From an uncultured Bacilli bacterium (lineage in GTDB: Bacteria; Bacillota_I; Bacilli_A; RF39; UBA660), in contig CANRCZ010000006.1 in the NCBI GenBank assembly GCA_947629265.1, positions 1 to 56,281 of the forward strand: a DNA stretch of 56,281 nucleotides, read 5' to 3'. A model generated the notes under the pieces. It was given only the letters and a program-made list of their open reading frames with translations. It was not told the DNA's origin and ran no database searches. Shown one piece after another: positions 8,924-17,132 of the stretch. Made by a program: the position numbers and the translations under genes. Within the stretch, counting starts at the first letter, position 1; each line of letters begins with the position of its first letter.

Positions 8924-9793
8924 ATGAAAATAACGAGAAAACATTTATTAATACCTATATCTTTATTAGTAGGTGTTATTATATCAGGAGGGGTAGGGTA
9001 TGGAATGGGAAGCGTGACGAGTAGTGGGGTAAGTTACACTAAAAGTGACGGTTCAACTGTTTCAGTTAAAGATGCTTTAGATGACGTAATTAATAAATCA
9101 TTAGTACAAATTGATGATTTAAAGAAACAAGTATCTGATTTAGAGAAAAAATTGAAAGTTTACAAATATGCAGAGTTAGCGGATGTTGTACATGTTGGAG
9201 ATTACGTAGCGTATGATGCTGGAATGTGGCCTACAGCTTCACTAACTAAACCGACTCAACAAGGACAGTTTAGTGGAAACGCAGCAAACAATAAAGGATA
9301 TAGCGTAGAATGGTGTCGTAGCGAAAGTTATAAAACAACATTAAAAGGCTGGCGCGTACTTAAAAAAGATGGCAGAAAAGTCTATCTAGTCCACGCTGGC
9401 CAACCTGAATGTTATTATCATGCATATGATAGTACTGTATCTGGATCTGGATATGCTGACGCAAGTAAAAAATTACTAGACGAAAGAGCAAAGACTTATA
9501 TGGACGGGATATATGCTGAATCTGCGCATGCTATGACTAAAGAAGAAGCACAGGCAATTACTGGTAATACAAATTCTACTACTAATGATTTACGAACAAC
9601 TGGAGCAGAATATTGGCTGGGGACTGTAAACGGCAGCAAGTACTTGTGTGGCGTTCACTTTGACGGCTGGATGAGCGACTTTGGCAGTTACTCGTTTGGT
9701 TTCCGCCCAGTCATCGTTCTAAAATCTAGTGTCTTTACATCAGGAAAAGGTGAAGATCAAGTAGGTAATCAAGATGCATGGCTATTAGCATAA
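8924..9793 (+). CDS. membrane-anchored lectin-like variable protein (DGR-target candidate)
   Basis: 289 residues: an N-terminal transmembrane helix (about 8-28), a SYTKSDGSTVSVKDALDD segment, a coiled coil (about 63-78, DDLKKQVSDLEKKLKV) and an extracellular domain with VGDYVAYDAG, LKGWRVL, HAGQPECYYH, AESAHAMT and the C-terminal GFRPVIVLKS. The last part (residues 230-268) ends in the FRPV-type motif typical of C-type-lectin-fold proteins diversified by diversity-generating retroelements. Codon use there is strikingly rich in NNC, unlike the rest of the gene. Paralogous to the gene at 17133-17943. Regulated by the adjacent XRE protein (inferred). A ligand-binding surface role is inference. 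Confidence 0.75.
   Translation: MKITRKHLLIPISLLVGVIISGGVGYGMGSVTSSGVSYTKSDGSTVSVKDALDDVINKSLVQIDDLKKQVSDLEKKLKVYKYAELADVVHVGDYVAYDAGMWPTASLTKPTQQGQFSGNAANNKGYSVEWCRSESYKTTLKGWRVLKKDGRKVYLVHAGQPECYYHAYDSTVSGSGYADASKKLLDERAKTYMDGIYAESAHAMTKEEAQAITGNTNSTTNDLRTTGAEYWLGTVNGSKYLCGVHFDGWMSDFGSYSFGFRPVIVLKSSVFTSGKGEDQVGNQDAWLLA
9611..9727 (+). other. candidate variable region VR1
   Basis: 39 codons from TATTGG to AAATCT. It aligns without gaps with 17312-17196 (minus). About 12 codons here end in C in a genome that favours A/T third positions. Where the two copies differ, the first two bases often differ while the third base is the same, as expected from A-to-N mutagenesis of AAC/AAT template codons. 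The conserved end GGTTTCCGC...ATCGTTCTAAAATCT would be the homing (IMH-like) end. Confidence 0.6.
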
Positions 9794-9829
9794 CTATAAT
9801 TTTACATAAATACACCCCAATAACACCTT

Positions 9830-9853
9830 AAAACTATGTTAATTCATAGTTTT
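9830..9853 (+). terminator. intrinsic terminator of variable protein gene
   Basis: AAAACTATG / CATAGTTTT stem, loop TTAATT, followed by more T. It lies 37 bases after the stop at 9793. Confidence 0.85.
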
Positions 9854-9923
9854 TTAATAAGAATAATAACTAGTTTTGTCGAATAGCTTGCAATATAACA
9901 TAACCTATAGTATCTTATTAGCC

Positions 9924-9989
9924 GTAATCAAGAAACATTTACTTACTCCATATACCTATAAATAAACTCTTCAAATATTTCTTGATTAC
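9924..9989. repeat. 17-bp inverted repeat, 32-base spacer
   Basis: GTAATCAAGAAACATTT (9924-9940) and its inverted copy (9973-9989) differ at one position, which is G-U compatible. It lies between the terminator of the variable gene and the mnmA promoter, with no reading frame. No T-run follows, so it is not a terminator. It may be a structured RNA or a cruciform; function unknown. Confidence 0.7.
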
Positions 9990-10073
9990 AAATATATAAA
10001 ATCTTTCACTCTTATAAAAAAATACTCACATAAGAAATAAAAGGTCAATAGACTTTTTATTTTTCTAAATACA

Positions 10074-10082
10074 TGGTATAAT
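10074..10082 (+). promoter_or_regulatory. extended -10 element of mnmA
   Basis: TGGTATAAT, a TGn-extended -10, lies 22 bases before the mnmA start codon. The -35 region is weak (T-rich at about 10054-10059). Confidence 0.55.
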
Positions 10083-10104
10083 GATAACGAAATCAGGTGA
10101 GAAA

Positions 10105-11208
10105 ATGAAAAAAGTAATCGTCGGTATCAGTGGGGGAGTAGATAGTAGCGTTTCAGCCTACTTACTAAAACAACAAGGTTATGAGGTTGAAGGACTATTT
10201 ATGCGTAACTGGGATGCCAATCTAAATAACGATACCTTAGGTAATCCAACCTTAAATAACAATATATGTCCCCAAGAACAAGACTATAACGATGCCGTTA
10301 AAGTATGCGAAAAACTAGGTATCAAACTACACCGTATCGACTTTATAAAAGAATATTGGGACTACGTATTTACTTACTTTTTAGACGAACTAAAAAAAGG
10401 AAGAACCCCAAACCCTGATATCATGTGTAACAAATATATAAAATTCGATATGTTCGCTAAATACGCTAAAGAATTAGGCGCTGACTATATCGCTACCGGT
10501 CATTTCGCTAGAATGAAAGATGGTAAACTACTAAGAGGAAAAGACGACAATAAAGACCAAACCTACTTTCTATCCCAAACTAGCAAAAAACAACTAGAAA
10601 ACGTCCTTTTCCCAATCGGTGAACTAACCAAAGAAGAAATAAGAAAAATCGCTAACGAACTAGGACTAGTAACCGCTAATAAAAAAGACTCAACCGGTAT
10701 ATGCTTTATAGGAGAAAGAAATTTCTCAAAATTCCTAGAAAACTACCTACCAAATAAACCAGGAAAAATCGTCAATATTCAAAATAACCAAACAATCGGT
10801 GACCATATCGGTCTAATGCACTATACCATCGGACAAAGAAGAGGATTAGATATAGGCGGCTTTAAAGACCGCATGTTCGTCGTCGGTAAAGATCTAAACA
10901 AAAATATCCTATACGTAGCCTTAGGAGACGAAAACGAATACCTCTATAGCGATGCTTGTAAAGTTACCGATATCAATATCATTGCCGATAAACTACCAGA
11001 TAAATGCACCGCTAAATTTCGCTATCGTCAAAAAGATACCGAGGTAACCTTAGAAAAACACGACGACTATATCATCGTAAAATATCCTAACAAAGTAAAA
11101 GCCGTAACACCAGGACAAGCATGCGTCTTCTATAACGGCGAAGAATGTTTAGGTGGCGCTATTATCGACGAGGTATATAAAAACAATCAAAAACTATGGT
11201 ATTTGTAG
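10105..11208 (+). CDS. mnmA: tRNA-specific 2-thiouridylase MnmA
   Basis: Thiolates U34 of tRNA-Lys, -Glu and -Gln in an ATP-dependent reaction. 367 residues, the normal length. Seen: PP-loop SGGVDS (residues 9-14), MRNWD, the catalytic Cys108 in [12 protein letters not shown], Cys200 in [10 protein letters not shown], and [11 protein letters not shown] place the start at ATG 10105 (AGGTGA at 10095-10100); the upstream in-frame ATG at 10081 lies within the -10 box and would add eight non-family residues. The gene uses more C-ending codons (AAC, ATC, GAC) than its neighbours. The stop sits in an intrinsic terminator. Confidence 0.97.
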   Translation: MKKVIVGISGGVDSSVSAYLLKQQGYEVEGLFMRNWDANLNNDTLGNPTLNNNICPQEQDYNDAVKVCEKLGIKLHRIDFIKEYWDYVFTYFLDELKKGRTPNPDIMCNKYIKFDMFAKYAKELGADYIATGHFARMKDGKLLRGKDDNKDQTYFLSQTSKKQLENVLFPIGELTKEEIRKIANELGLVTANKKDSTGICFIGERNFSKFLENYLPNKPGKIVNIQNNQTIGDHIGLMHYTIGQRRGLDIGGFKDRMFVVGKDLNKNILYVALGDENEYLYSDACKVTDINIIADKLPDKCTAKFRYRQKDTEVTLEKHDDYIIVKYPNKVKAVTPGQACVFYNGEECLGGAIIDEVYKNNQKLWYL

Positions 11209-11218
11209 CCATAGTTTT
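11190..11218 (+). terminator. intrinsic terminator of mnmA
   Basis: AAAACTATGG / CCATAGTTTT stem with a 9-base loop that includes the stop codon, then TATTT. Confidence 0.85.
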
Positions 11219-11259
11219 ATTTGTCAATAGCTTTTATTTAATTTTACATAATTTTACAC

Positions 11260-11287
11260 TTGACAAACAATAGACAAGTGATAAAAT
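11260..11287 (+). promoter_or_regulatory. sigma-A promoter
   Basis: TTGACA (11260-11265), 16 bases, TAAAAT (11282-11287), upstream of the regulator at 11308, with a strong AGGAGGT at 11294-11300. A direct/inverted ACTTGACAAAC...AGACAAGT arrangement (11258-11279) inside the spacer could be an operator. Confidence 0.75.
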
Positions 11288-11307
11288 AATAATAGGAGGT
11301 TTACAAG

Positions 11308-12069
11308 ATGGAAAAACTAAATGACATTTTACACGAACTCGGAATATCCAAAGTTAAACTCGCTAAAATATTAGGCGTATCTAGACAGATGATATACAAC
11401 TACCTAGAACTAGACGATTTGAATAAATGGCCAAAAGATAAAAAAGTACTATTATTTAACCTATTAGGTATAAAAACAGCCGAAGAGTTAGATAATATAA
11501 AAGTAGACACCGATTATATAAATGATGTCGAAATTAGAATGGAAAATCTATTTATACCACGTAGTTCTAAAATCGACCTAGGTACACTATACGATGGTAT
11601 GTCAAAACGTAATAGGGAACTGTTAAACAACATTATTGACCTAATAAGAGAAGATCTAGATGACGATAACGATACAGCCCACTATACATATAACTATCTA
11701 TATCATTTCTTACAAGCTATGCGTTCAAACAAAGACTTAAGATACATGCTATCATACGTATCAAAAGCATCAGGCTTAGTCAAACCATCAGCTTACGTAT
11801 TTGACGAAGAAAAAGAATTCAAATTTGAAAGTATCATGTTCTCAGCTATGACACTATATAATAGCAAAGGAATCGCTAAATCTAGAATAGCTGAATCACA
11901 TAAAAGATTTATCGAACAAATCGAACAAAAAAAAGAAGAAAAAATGAGCCGTACCTTAGAATTAAATACCATCAAAGTACAAGCATTAAAAGAACTTGGA
12001 TATACAGAAATAAACGAAAAAAATGCCTCAGAGGTGTTTGAAAAAATCGCTGAAATACAATCTAGATAA
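11308..12069 (+). CDS. HTH transcriptional regulator with long C-terminal domain
   Basis: 253 residues. The N-terminus is a Cro/C1-type helix-turn-helix: LHELGISKVKLAKILGVSRQMIYNYL. The remainder is acidic and helical, ending in a Lys/Glu-rich coiled coil (FIEQIEQKKEEKMSRTLELN) and a short helical domain (KELGYTEINEKNASEVFEKI). It is not one of the short XRE types seen elsewhere in the window, and the C-terminal half has no recognised family. It has its own strong promoter and Shine-Dalgarno, and is followed after 11 bases by a tiny membrane-protein gene, so the pair is probably one operon. Targets unknown. Confidence 0.7.
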   Translation: MEKLNDILHELGISKVKLAKILGVSRQMIYNYLELDDLNKWPKDKKVLLFNLLGIKTAEELDNIKVDTDYINDVEIRMENLFIPRSSKIDLGTLYDGMSKRNRELLNNIIDLIREDLDDDNDTAHYTYNYLYHFLQAMRSNKDLRYMLSYVSKASGLVKPSAYVFDEEKEFKFESIMFSAMTLYNSKGIAKSRIAESHKRFIEQIEQKKEEKMSRTLELNTIKVQALKELGYTEINEKNASEVFEKIAEIQSR

Positions 12070-12080
12070 GGAGTAAAAAA

Positions 12081-12185
12081 ATGGATATGAAAAATGAAAT
12101 ATCATCAGTAAAAGGTATTATTATAATAGGATTATGGATAAGCTTTTTAGCAGCTATGATCGTAACAACTGTCAGTTTATATTGA
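12081..12185 (+). CDS. 34-residue single-pass membrane peptide
   Basis: Begins with ATG 12081 after TAAGGAGT (12068-12075) and ends at TGA 12183-12185. The product MDMKNEISSVKGIIIIGLW and on has one transmembrane helix and a short charged N-terminus. The spacing from the upstream regulator and the good Shine-Dalgarno support translation. No family recognised. A regulator plus tiny membrane peptide could form a signalling or toxin-like unit, but this is speculation. Confidence 0.55.
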   Translation: MDMKNEISSVKGIIIIGLWISFLAAMIVTTVSLY

Positions 12186-12804
12186 TAGTTTTTTTAACTA
12201 AAAATAAACTTAGTTAACATAATATACATTATCGGAAGTTAATAACATTTAAAAAAACGCCTAAATATATAGCTTAATCAATACCTAATCTATTTAACTT
12301 TAAAAAACAATGGATATATATTAATATAAAACTATTAAAAGATAAATTCTAACTATTATTTAAAATTATTATAATACTATGTTAATTTAAATTACATTTT
12401 TTAATTAGCTAATAAACAAAAAAATATCTAATAAATAGATTATTTAAAAATATTACTTAAATAGTAAGTATAATATATATATTCAATAATCACTACTTTT
12501 ATTGTTAATTGTGATAAAATAAATTGTAATTAAAAAAGAAATAGCTTAACAGTTGGTAATAGGATAGATAATAGGGTAACAATAAAAATGTGAAAAATGA
12601 TTAATATAGTCAATTAAATATTTAATAAAAACTATATCAGTTAATTACAAATTATTTTAATGATAGTAAACCATAAAAAAAGAACAAATTATCTTATTAA
12701 AATAAAAATAATATTTATAGATTAACCAATCTATTAGCCACTCCACTACCCTACTTTAATTAATATTATAGGGGATTTAATAGTAAAAAAGAAAGGAAAA
12801 ATAT
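12186..12804. other. long A/T-rich non-coding stretch
   Basis: About 620 bases with no reading frame of note on either strand and dense stop codons. It contains short, imperfect A/T repeats and TAATAGGATAGATAATAGGG (12555-12575), but no clear promoter, tRNA, terminator or mobile-element end that I can defend. It separates two regulator clusters and may be decayed DNA. Confidence 0.5.
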
Positions 12805-13044
12805 ATGTCAATAGGTAAAATACTAAAAACAATGCGAAACGAAAAAAATTTAACTCAATTACAAATAGGTGAACTAATCGGTTATGCACGAAATACTATT
12901 TCACAATATGAAAGTGAAATATTACAACCAGAGTTCTCAACTATCCAAAAAATCGCTAAAGAATGTGATTATGAAATCATTTTTAAAAATGTAAAAACTA
13001 ACAAAATAATAACAGTTGATGATATTAATAAACTTGAAATATAA
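12805..13044 (+). CDS. XRE-family HTH protein
   Basis: 79 residues: IGKILKTMRNEKNLTQLQIG then YARNTISQYESEILQPEFSTI, a complete Cro/C1 helix-turn-helix, followed by a short tail (ECDYEIIFKNVKTNKIITVDDI) resembling the dimerisation tail of small XRE proteins. Shine-Dalgarno GAAAGGAAA before ATG 12805. First of three tandem regulators with 18 bases to the next gene; the three are probably one transcript. Function beyond DNA binding is unknown. Confidence 0.85.
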   Translation: MSIGKILKTMRNEKNLTQLQIGELIGYARNTISQYESEILQPEFSTIQKIAKECDYEIIFKNVKTNKIITVDDINKLEI

Positions 13045-13062
13045 GAAATAAGGTGAAGCTTT

Positions 13063-13281
13063 ATGTATTTAAAAAGGTTAAAGGAATTACGACAAAATAA
13101 TAAATACACCCAAAGAGATATTTCTAAAATATTAAATATAACTAGACAACAGTACAGTTTATATGAACTAGGAAAACGTGATATACCAGTAAATTTATTA
13201 AAAAAATTAGCGATTTTTTATAATGTTTCAGCTGATTATATTATAGAATTAACAAAAAATAAGGTGCTCGATGAAAATTGA
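13063..13281 (+). CDS. XRE-family HTH protein, second of a tandem set
   Basis: 72 residues, one Cro/C1 domain: YLKRLKELRQNNKYTQRDIS, ITRQQYSLYELGKRDIPVNL and the tail FYNVSADYIIELT. It has AAGGTGAAGC upstream and overlaps the next gene by 11 bases, indicating translational coupling. It is clearly paralogous to the downstream protein (both have QQxYSLYEL in the recognition helix), so this is a local duplication with diverging DNA contacts. Confidence 0.88.
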   Translation: MYLKRLKELRQNNKYTQRDISKILNITRQQYSLYELGKRDIPVNLLKKLAIFYNVSADYIIELTKNKVLDEN

Positions 13282-13498
13282 AAGATTAAAAACATTAAGA
13301 AAAAATAATAATTATACTCAAAAAGAAATTGCTAACTTTTTAAAAATTTCGCAACAACACTATAGTCTTTATGAATTAAATATAAGACAAATGCCAATTG
13401 ATTTACTAGTTAAATTATCTTATTTATATAATACAAGTATTGACTATATATGTGGAATAACAGATAAAAAAGAACCTTATAATAGATTATCCAATTAA
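13271..13498 (+). CDS. XRE-family HTH protein, third of a tandem set
   Basis: 75 residues: KIERLKTLRKNNNYTQKEIA, ISQQHYSLYELNIRQMPIDL, and the tail LYNTSIDYICGITDKKEPYN. The ATG at 13271 has AAGGTG at 13260-13265, within the end of the preceding gene. The tail is close to that of the repressor at 8571-8801 (DYILGLTDVKKPYSR), suggesting a common origin for these local regulators. Confidence 0.88.
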   Translation: MKIERLKTLRKNNNYTQKEIANFLKISQQHYSLYELNIRQMPIDLLVKLSYLYNTSIDYICGITDKKEPYNRLSN

Positions 13499-13567
13499 TT
13501 TGCTTAATTTTAAAAAAATAAGTATTTTTTTAAATATTTAGTCAACACTATTAATGGGTGATGAAAG

Positions 13568-13729
13568 ATGAAAAAAAATCAAAGTTCTAAAACAAATTAC
13601 AATAACACTAATAAAGTAAATAATTGTAATAATTGTAAACACAGTTCTAACAACAATGTTAGAAAAGACAATTCTTCTAGATCATTTGAAATAGATCCTA
13701 ACGACGATCATTCATTTAATCTAAGATAA
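13568..13729 (+). CDS. 53-residue Asn-rich hydrophilic protein
   Basis: ATG 13568 follows GGGTGATGAAAG. The product is rich in Asn, Lys and Ser with a CNNC pair (NNCNNCKHSS) and ends FEIDPNDDHSFNLR. It has no hydrophobic segment and is probably soluble. Asn-rich small proteins with acidic, aromatic tails of this type occur in spore formers, so a spore-associated role is a guess. A strong terminator follows. Confidence 0.6.
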   Translation: MKKNQSSKTNYNNTNKVNNCNNCKHSSNNNVRKDNSSRSFEIDPNDDHSFNLR

Positions 13730-13740
13730 TTACCCACATA

Positions 13741-13766
13741 AAGGAACAAGTTAACGTTCCTTTTTT
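13741..13766 (+). terminator. intrinsic terminator
   Basis: AAGGAAC / GTTCCTT stem with an 8-base loop, then TTTTG. Ends the XRE/small-protein transcript just before the convergent ZIP gene. Confidence 0.85.
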
Positions 13767-13767
13767 G

Positions 13768-14508
13768 TTAATTAAGGAGGTTATTTATAAGCATTAAAAT
13801 AACACCGATAGTAATATAGACTACTACCCTTTTTTTATTATTATAATCGATAGCAGTGGGTAATAACTCAAGTAGGGAAATATAGACCATAATACCCGCT
13901 ATAAAGCTAAATAGACAACCTAATAGATTATTACTTATATATGGCCTTAAAAATAAATAAGTTAAAATAGCCCCTAAAAACTCTGATATACCGGATATAA
14001 AAGTATAAAATAAAGCTTTTAACTTATTACCAGTCGCATAATAAATAGGAATAGCGATCGAAATACCCTCAGGTATATTATGTAAACCAATCGCTATCGC
14101 TAAAGTAATCCCTAATTTAGTATTTTGATTACCAGCTATAAAGGTTGCCATACCCTCTGGAATATTGTGAATAATAATCGCTATCATCGATATAATACCG
14201 ATTTTATATAATTTATTTTCTTCTAATTTCATCGTTAATTTATTTACTAAATACGCTACTAAAGTACCTATTATAAAATAGATAAAAATTAAGAAAAAAA
14301 TTTTATTTTTACTATTTTCTATCAATAAATTAATCGATTCTGGTATTAAATCAGTTAAAGATACTGTAACCATAACCCCAGTAGCGAAAGATAAAGAAGA
14401 AACTAGTATTTTATCCTTTTTTTTATTAGTAAATATTAATAAACTACCTATCATCGTCGATAAACCCGCTAATAAAGTTAAAACTAATGAAAAAGTAACA
14501 TTATTCAA
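13768..14508 (-). CDS. ZIP-family divalent metal transporter
   Basis: About 246 residues with eight predicted transmembrane helices. ZupT-type signatures: HNIPEGMATFIAG in helix 4 and LHNIPEGISIAIP in helix 5 carry the metal-coordinating His, Asn and Glu residues. Transports Zn2+ and probably other divalent cations inward. The start is ambiguous because no ATG is suitably placed: GGTGAT at 14518-14513 favours TTG at 14508; TTG at 14520 would overlap the Shine-Dalgarno. No metal-regulator box identified. Confidence 0.9.
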   Translation of the reverse strand: MNNVTFSLVLTLLAGLSTMIGSLLIFTNKKKDKILVSSLSFATGVMVTVSLTDLIPESINLLIENSKNKIFFLIFIYFIIGTLVAYLVNKLTMKLEENKLYKIGIISMIAIIIHNIPEGMATFIAGNQNTKLGITLAIAIGLHNIPEGISIAIPIYYATGNKLKALFYTFISGISEFLGAILTYLFLRPYISNNLLGCLFSFIAGIMVYISLLELLPTAIDYNNKKRVVVYITIGVILMLINNLLN

Positions 14509-14548
14509 TTGTATCACCAATTAAATATATTCTATAATAAATAAAAAA

Positions 14549-14563
14549 AGGACTAATTGTCCT
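14549..14563 (-). terminator. intrinsic terminator of DUF362 gene
   Basis: AGGAC / GTCCT stem with a 5-base loop; the minus strand continues TTTTTTTATTTATT. Located 18 bases after the DUF362 gene stop. Confidence 0.75.
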
Positions 14564-14580
14564 AATTTACTACTCCCCTA

Positions 14581-15468
14581 CTATATTTCAATTAATTCAT
14601 AATCAGTTGTACCTAGACCTAACTCTTCAGCATATTCAAGGATATGTCTACCTTGTCTACTATCGATACGTTCTTGTAAAAGTTTAGCACCCTCTTCTTT
14701 ACTATTCCATATCATATCGATAAATGCTTGATCGTTAGCGACAGGATCTAAAGAAGCGACAATTCCAAGATCACTCATAACAGGATCTGTTTGCGCACTA
14801 TCACAATCACAAGCTACTGATAAGAAATTCATAACTGTAATATAGACAATTGGGCGATTGTTTTCTTTTAAATGATCAGATACGGCTTTAGCTGCTTCAG
14901 CCATTGCTTCGATAAAATCTCTTTGTTCAGGTAAATTACTCCATAATTCATCAGGATTAGCGGTTTTACCAGCAGTATGAATATATGCTTTACCATTTCT
15001 TGAAGCAATACCTATCGATTGGTTCTTTAAATTAGCCCCAAATCCGCCCATTGCATGACCTTTTCCATGCGCTAAATTGACGATAGCATCATAATTATCA
15101 AAGTGTGTACCGATGATATCATATTCTAAATGTTTACCATTTTTAACAGGTATTTTCTCTTCACCCTCGCTATCCATAATATCAACATTAGCATAAGCTG
15201 TAAAACCATGTTCTTCAGCTACTTTTAAATGTTCTATAGTATCTATTCTAGCTCCATCATAGGCCGTATTACATTCAATAATCGTACCATTTAATTTTTT
15301 AACTAAAGGACCGATAATATCAGCCTTTAAGTACCCTCTTGAACCTCTTTCTCCAGTTGAAACTTTAACGCCTATTTTGCCCTTTAAATCGACATTTAAG
15401 GCATCATATATTTTAATTAAACTTTCACTTGATATATCTTTTGTATAATAAACTTTTGCTTTTTCCAT
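14581..15468 (-). CDS. DUF362 family protein
   Basis: 295 residues, the length of a DUF362 domain alone, without the ferredoxin half often attached. Seen: KIGVKVSTGERGSRGYL, GGFGANLKNQSIGIASRNGK, YITVMNFLSVACDCDS (two Cys) and SLDPVANDQAFID. The Cys pair is a possible metal or Fe-S ligand site. Physiological function is unknown; homologues are sometimes annotated as Fe-S binding. Monocistronic: Shine-Dalgarno AAAGGATG and its own terminator. Confidence 0.88.
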   Translation of the reverse strand: MEKAKVYYTKDISSESLIKIYDALNVDLKGKIGVKVSTGERGSRGYLKADIIGPLVKKLNGTIIECNTAYDGARIDTIEHLKVAEEHGFTAYANVDIMDSEGEEKIPVKNGKHLEYDIIGTHFDNYDAIVNLAHGKGHAMGGFGANLKNQSIGIASRNGKAYIHTAGKTANPDELWSNLPEQRDFIEAMAEAAKAVSDHLKENNRPIVYITVMNFLSVACDCDSAQTDPVMSDLGIVASLDPVANDQAFIDMIWNSKEEGAKLLQERIDSRQGRHILEYAEELGLGTTDYELIEI

Positions 15469-15526
15469 AATTTCATCCTTTCTATTAACTACTATATTAT
15501 AACATATAACTTTATTTCAAACAATA

Positions 15527-16948
15527 TCAGTTAAAAATTCTATGTGTAACCATCGGTGTACTATCAGTAATTGGTAAAAATTGATAACCGTTATTAAGAG
15601 CATACTTGATAATCTTTTCTAAAGTATCTTTAGTAGCTTTCTTAGTATCGTGCATTAAGACCATATTAGAACGACTTTTGCTTAAATTATTGACGACATT
15701 AGCGTAAATACTACTAGTAGTACAACCACTATTTGCATCACCACTTGAAACGTTCCAATCGTAGTATTTATAGCCTCTATTTACTACCTCTTTCGTTAAA
15801 TAAGTCATAATTTTAGCGGTATATTTTTTAGATACGGTATTTGATGAACCTCCTGGAAAACGGATAAAATGACTTTTGGTATTAGTTATTTTATAAACAA
15901 GGTCACTCACTTTTTGTAAATCAGCAAAATAGTTATCGATACTACTATAAACTTTAGCATAATCGTGGGTATAGGTATGTAAACCGATAGTGTGACCCTC
16001 ATCGTATTCTTTTTTAATCATACTATCGCTACCGTTACCAGTTACAAAGAACGTAGCTTTAATATTGTATTTTTTTAAAATTTGTAATATTTCACTTGTA
16101 TAATTACTTGGTCCATCATCGAATGTTAAATAAATAACACCTTTTTTACCTGAATTATTAGATGGTTTAGTAACTGTATTATTAGGTGTAGGATTACTTA
16201 CGACTTTATTTTTAATAACAACTTTTCTTTTAACGGTTACTTTATTATCAGAGGTATCACTAACCTCATAGGTTATATAGTATGTTCCAGCTTTTTTATT
16301 ATTAATGTTATTTGTAACTTTTACTTTTTTAGTGATATCACCATCACAACCATCGCTAGCGGTATAACCTGGTTCATTATATTTATTATTTACGTATAAT
16401 GTTACACTACCACCTTTTAAGGTTATTTTAGGGTTATCTTTATCGATTTTATTAATCTTTCTTTCGATACTAGTTTGATTACCACTACTATCGCTTACTG
16501 TATAGGTTATAAGGTCATCTTTAGTATCTATTTTTACTTTATCGGTAATATCATTATCGTAGTTATCGATAGCTTTATAACCATCTTCTTCGTAGGTTTT
16601 ATTTGGACATATATCTATTTCTTGTTTACCATCTAAGGTAATGGTTGGTTTTTCTTTATCGACGATTGTAACATTTCTTTTTTTGCTTTTTTTAATAAAA
16701 CCTAATTTATATGTATATACTACTTGGTAAGTTCCTAATTTTTCATAATTGATATTGTTAGTGATTTTGATTTTTCTTTTAAATCTGGTCGTATAAGCTC
16801 CTGGTTCTTTATATTTTTCTTGATAGTTTATTGTTATGTCGCTACCTTTTAATTTAATATCGGGATAAAGAATTATTACAGAAATAAAAGATAATACTAG
16901 AATAATTAATAAAATAATACTAATTTTTAAAGCTAAATCCTTGTTCAC
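15527..16948 (-). CDS. membrane-anchored polysaccharide deacetylase with Ig-like repeats
   Basis: 473 residues. Order: transmembrane helix (about 8-28); three DUF5011-type bacterial Ig-like repeats (about 30-245), each with a KxxEPG or EEDGY start and a TYxxTYxVSD-like end; a Thr/Asn/Pro linker; then a NodB deacetylase domain with LTFDDGPSN, HTYTHDY, RFPGGSSN, DWNVSSGDAN and VLMHD. These cover the metal Asp and two His and the catalytic residues. It removes acetyl groups from a cell-wall glycan, probably peptidoglycan. GTG start at 16948 behind GGAGATG. Confidence 0.93.
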   Translation of the reverse strand: MNKDLALKISIILLIILVLSFISVIILYPDIKLKGSDITINYQEKYKEPGAYTTRFKRKIKITNNINYEKLGTYQVVYTYKLGFIKKSKKRNVTIVDKEKPTITLDGKQEIDICPNKTYEEDGYKAIDNYDNDITDKVKIDTKDDLITYTVSDSSGNQTSIERKINKIDKDNPKITLKGGSVTLYVNNKYNEPGYTASDGCDGDITKKVKVTNNINNKKAGTYYITYEVSDTSDNKVTVKRKVVIKNKVVSNPTPNNTVTKPSNNSGKKGVIYLTFDDGPSNYTSEILQILKKYNIKATFFVTGNGSDSMIKKEYDEGHTIGLHTYTHDYAKVYSSIDNYFADLQKVSDLVYKITNTKSHFIRFPGGSSNTVSKKYTAKIMTYLTKEVVNRGYKYYDWNVSSGDANSGCTTSSIYANVVNNLSKSRSNMVLMHDTKKATKDTLEKIIKYALNNGYQFLPITDSTPMVTHRIFN

Positions 16949-17100
16949 GCTTACATCTCCAAAACTAACTATATGATATTTTTTTAAAAGTATTTGCTAA
17001 GAAATGCTATTTTTTTACAGTATTATTGTATCACAATGATTAAAAATAATTCAATAAATCATCAAAATATTTATAAATTTAATATTTTAAAAAATTAAAA

Positions 17101-17126
17101 AATCTAACATTTTTTTATGTTAGATT
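17101..17126 (-). terminator. intrinsic terminator of second variable gene
   Basis: Perfect 10-bp stem AATCTAACAT / ATGTTAGATT, loop of six T, and on the minus strand a TTTTTAATTTT tail. Just after the stop at 17133. Confidence 0.88.
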
Positions 17127-17132
17127 GATATA

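Noticed and set aside
9794-10080. A DGR template repeat beside the first variable gene
   Set aside because: Scanned for the GGTTTCCG...GTTCTAAAATC core with A-rich variable sites; only the two variable regions themselves contain it in this window.
12186-12804. Replication origin or plasmid iteron region
   Set aside because: Only A/T-rich sequence with imperfect short repeats; no DnaA-box series, no rep gene.
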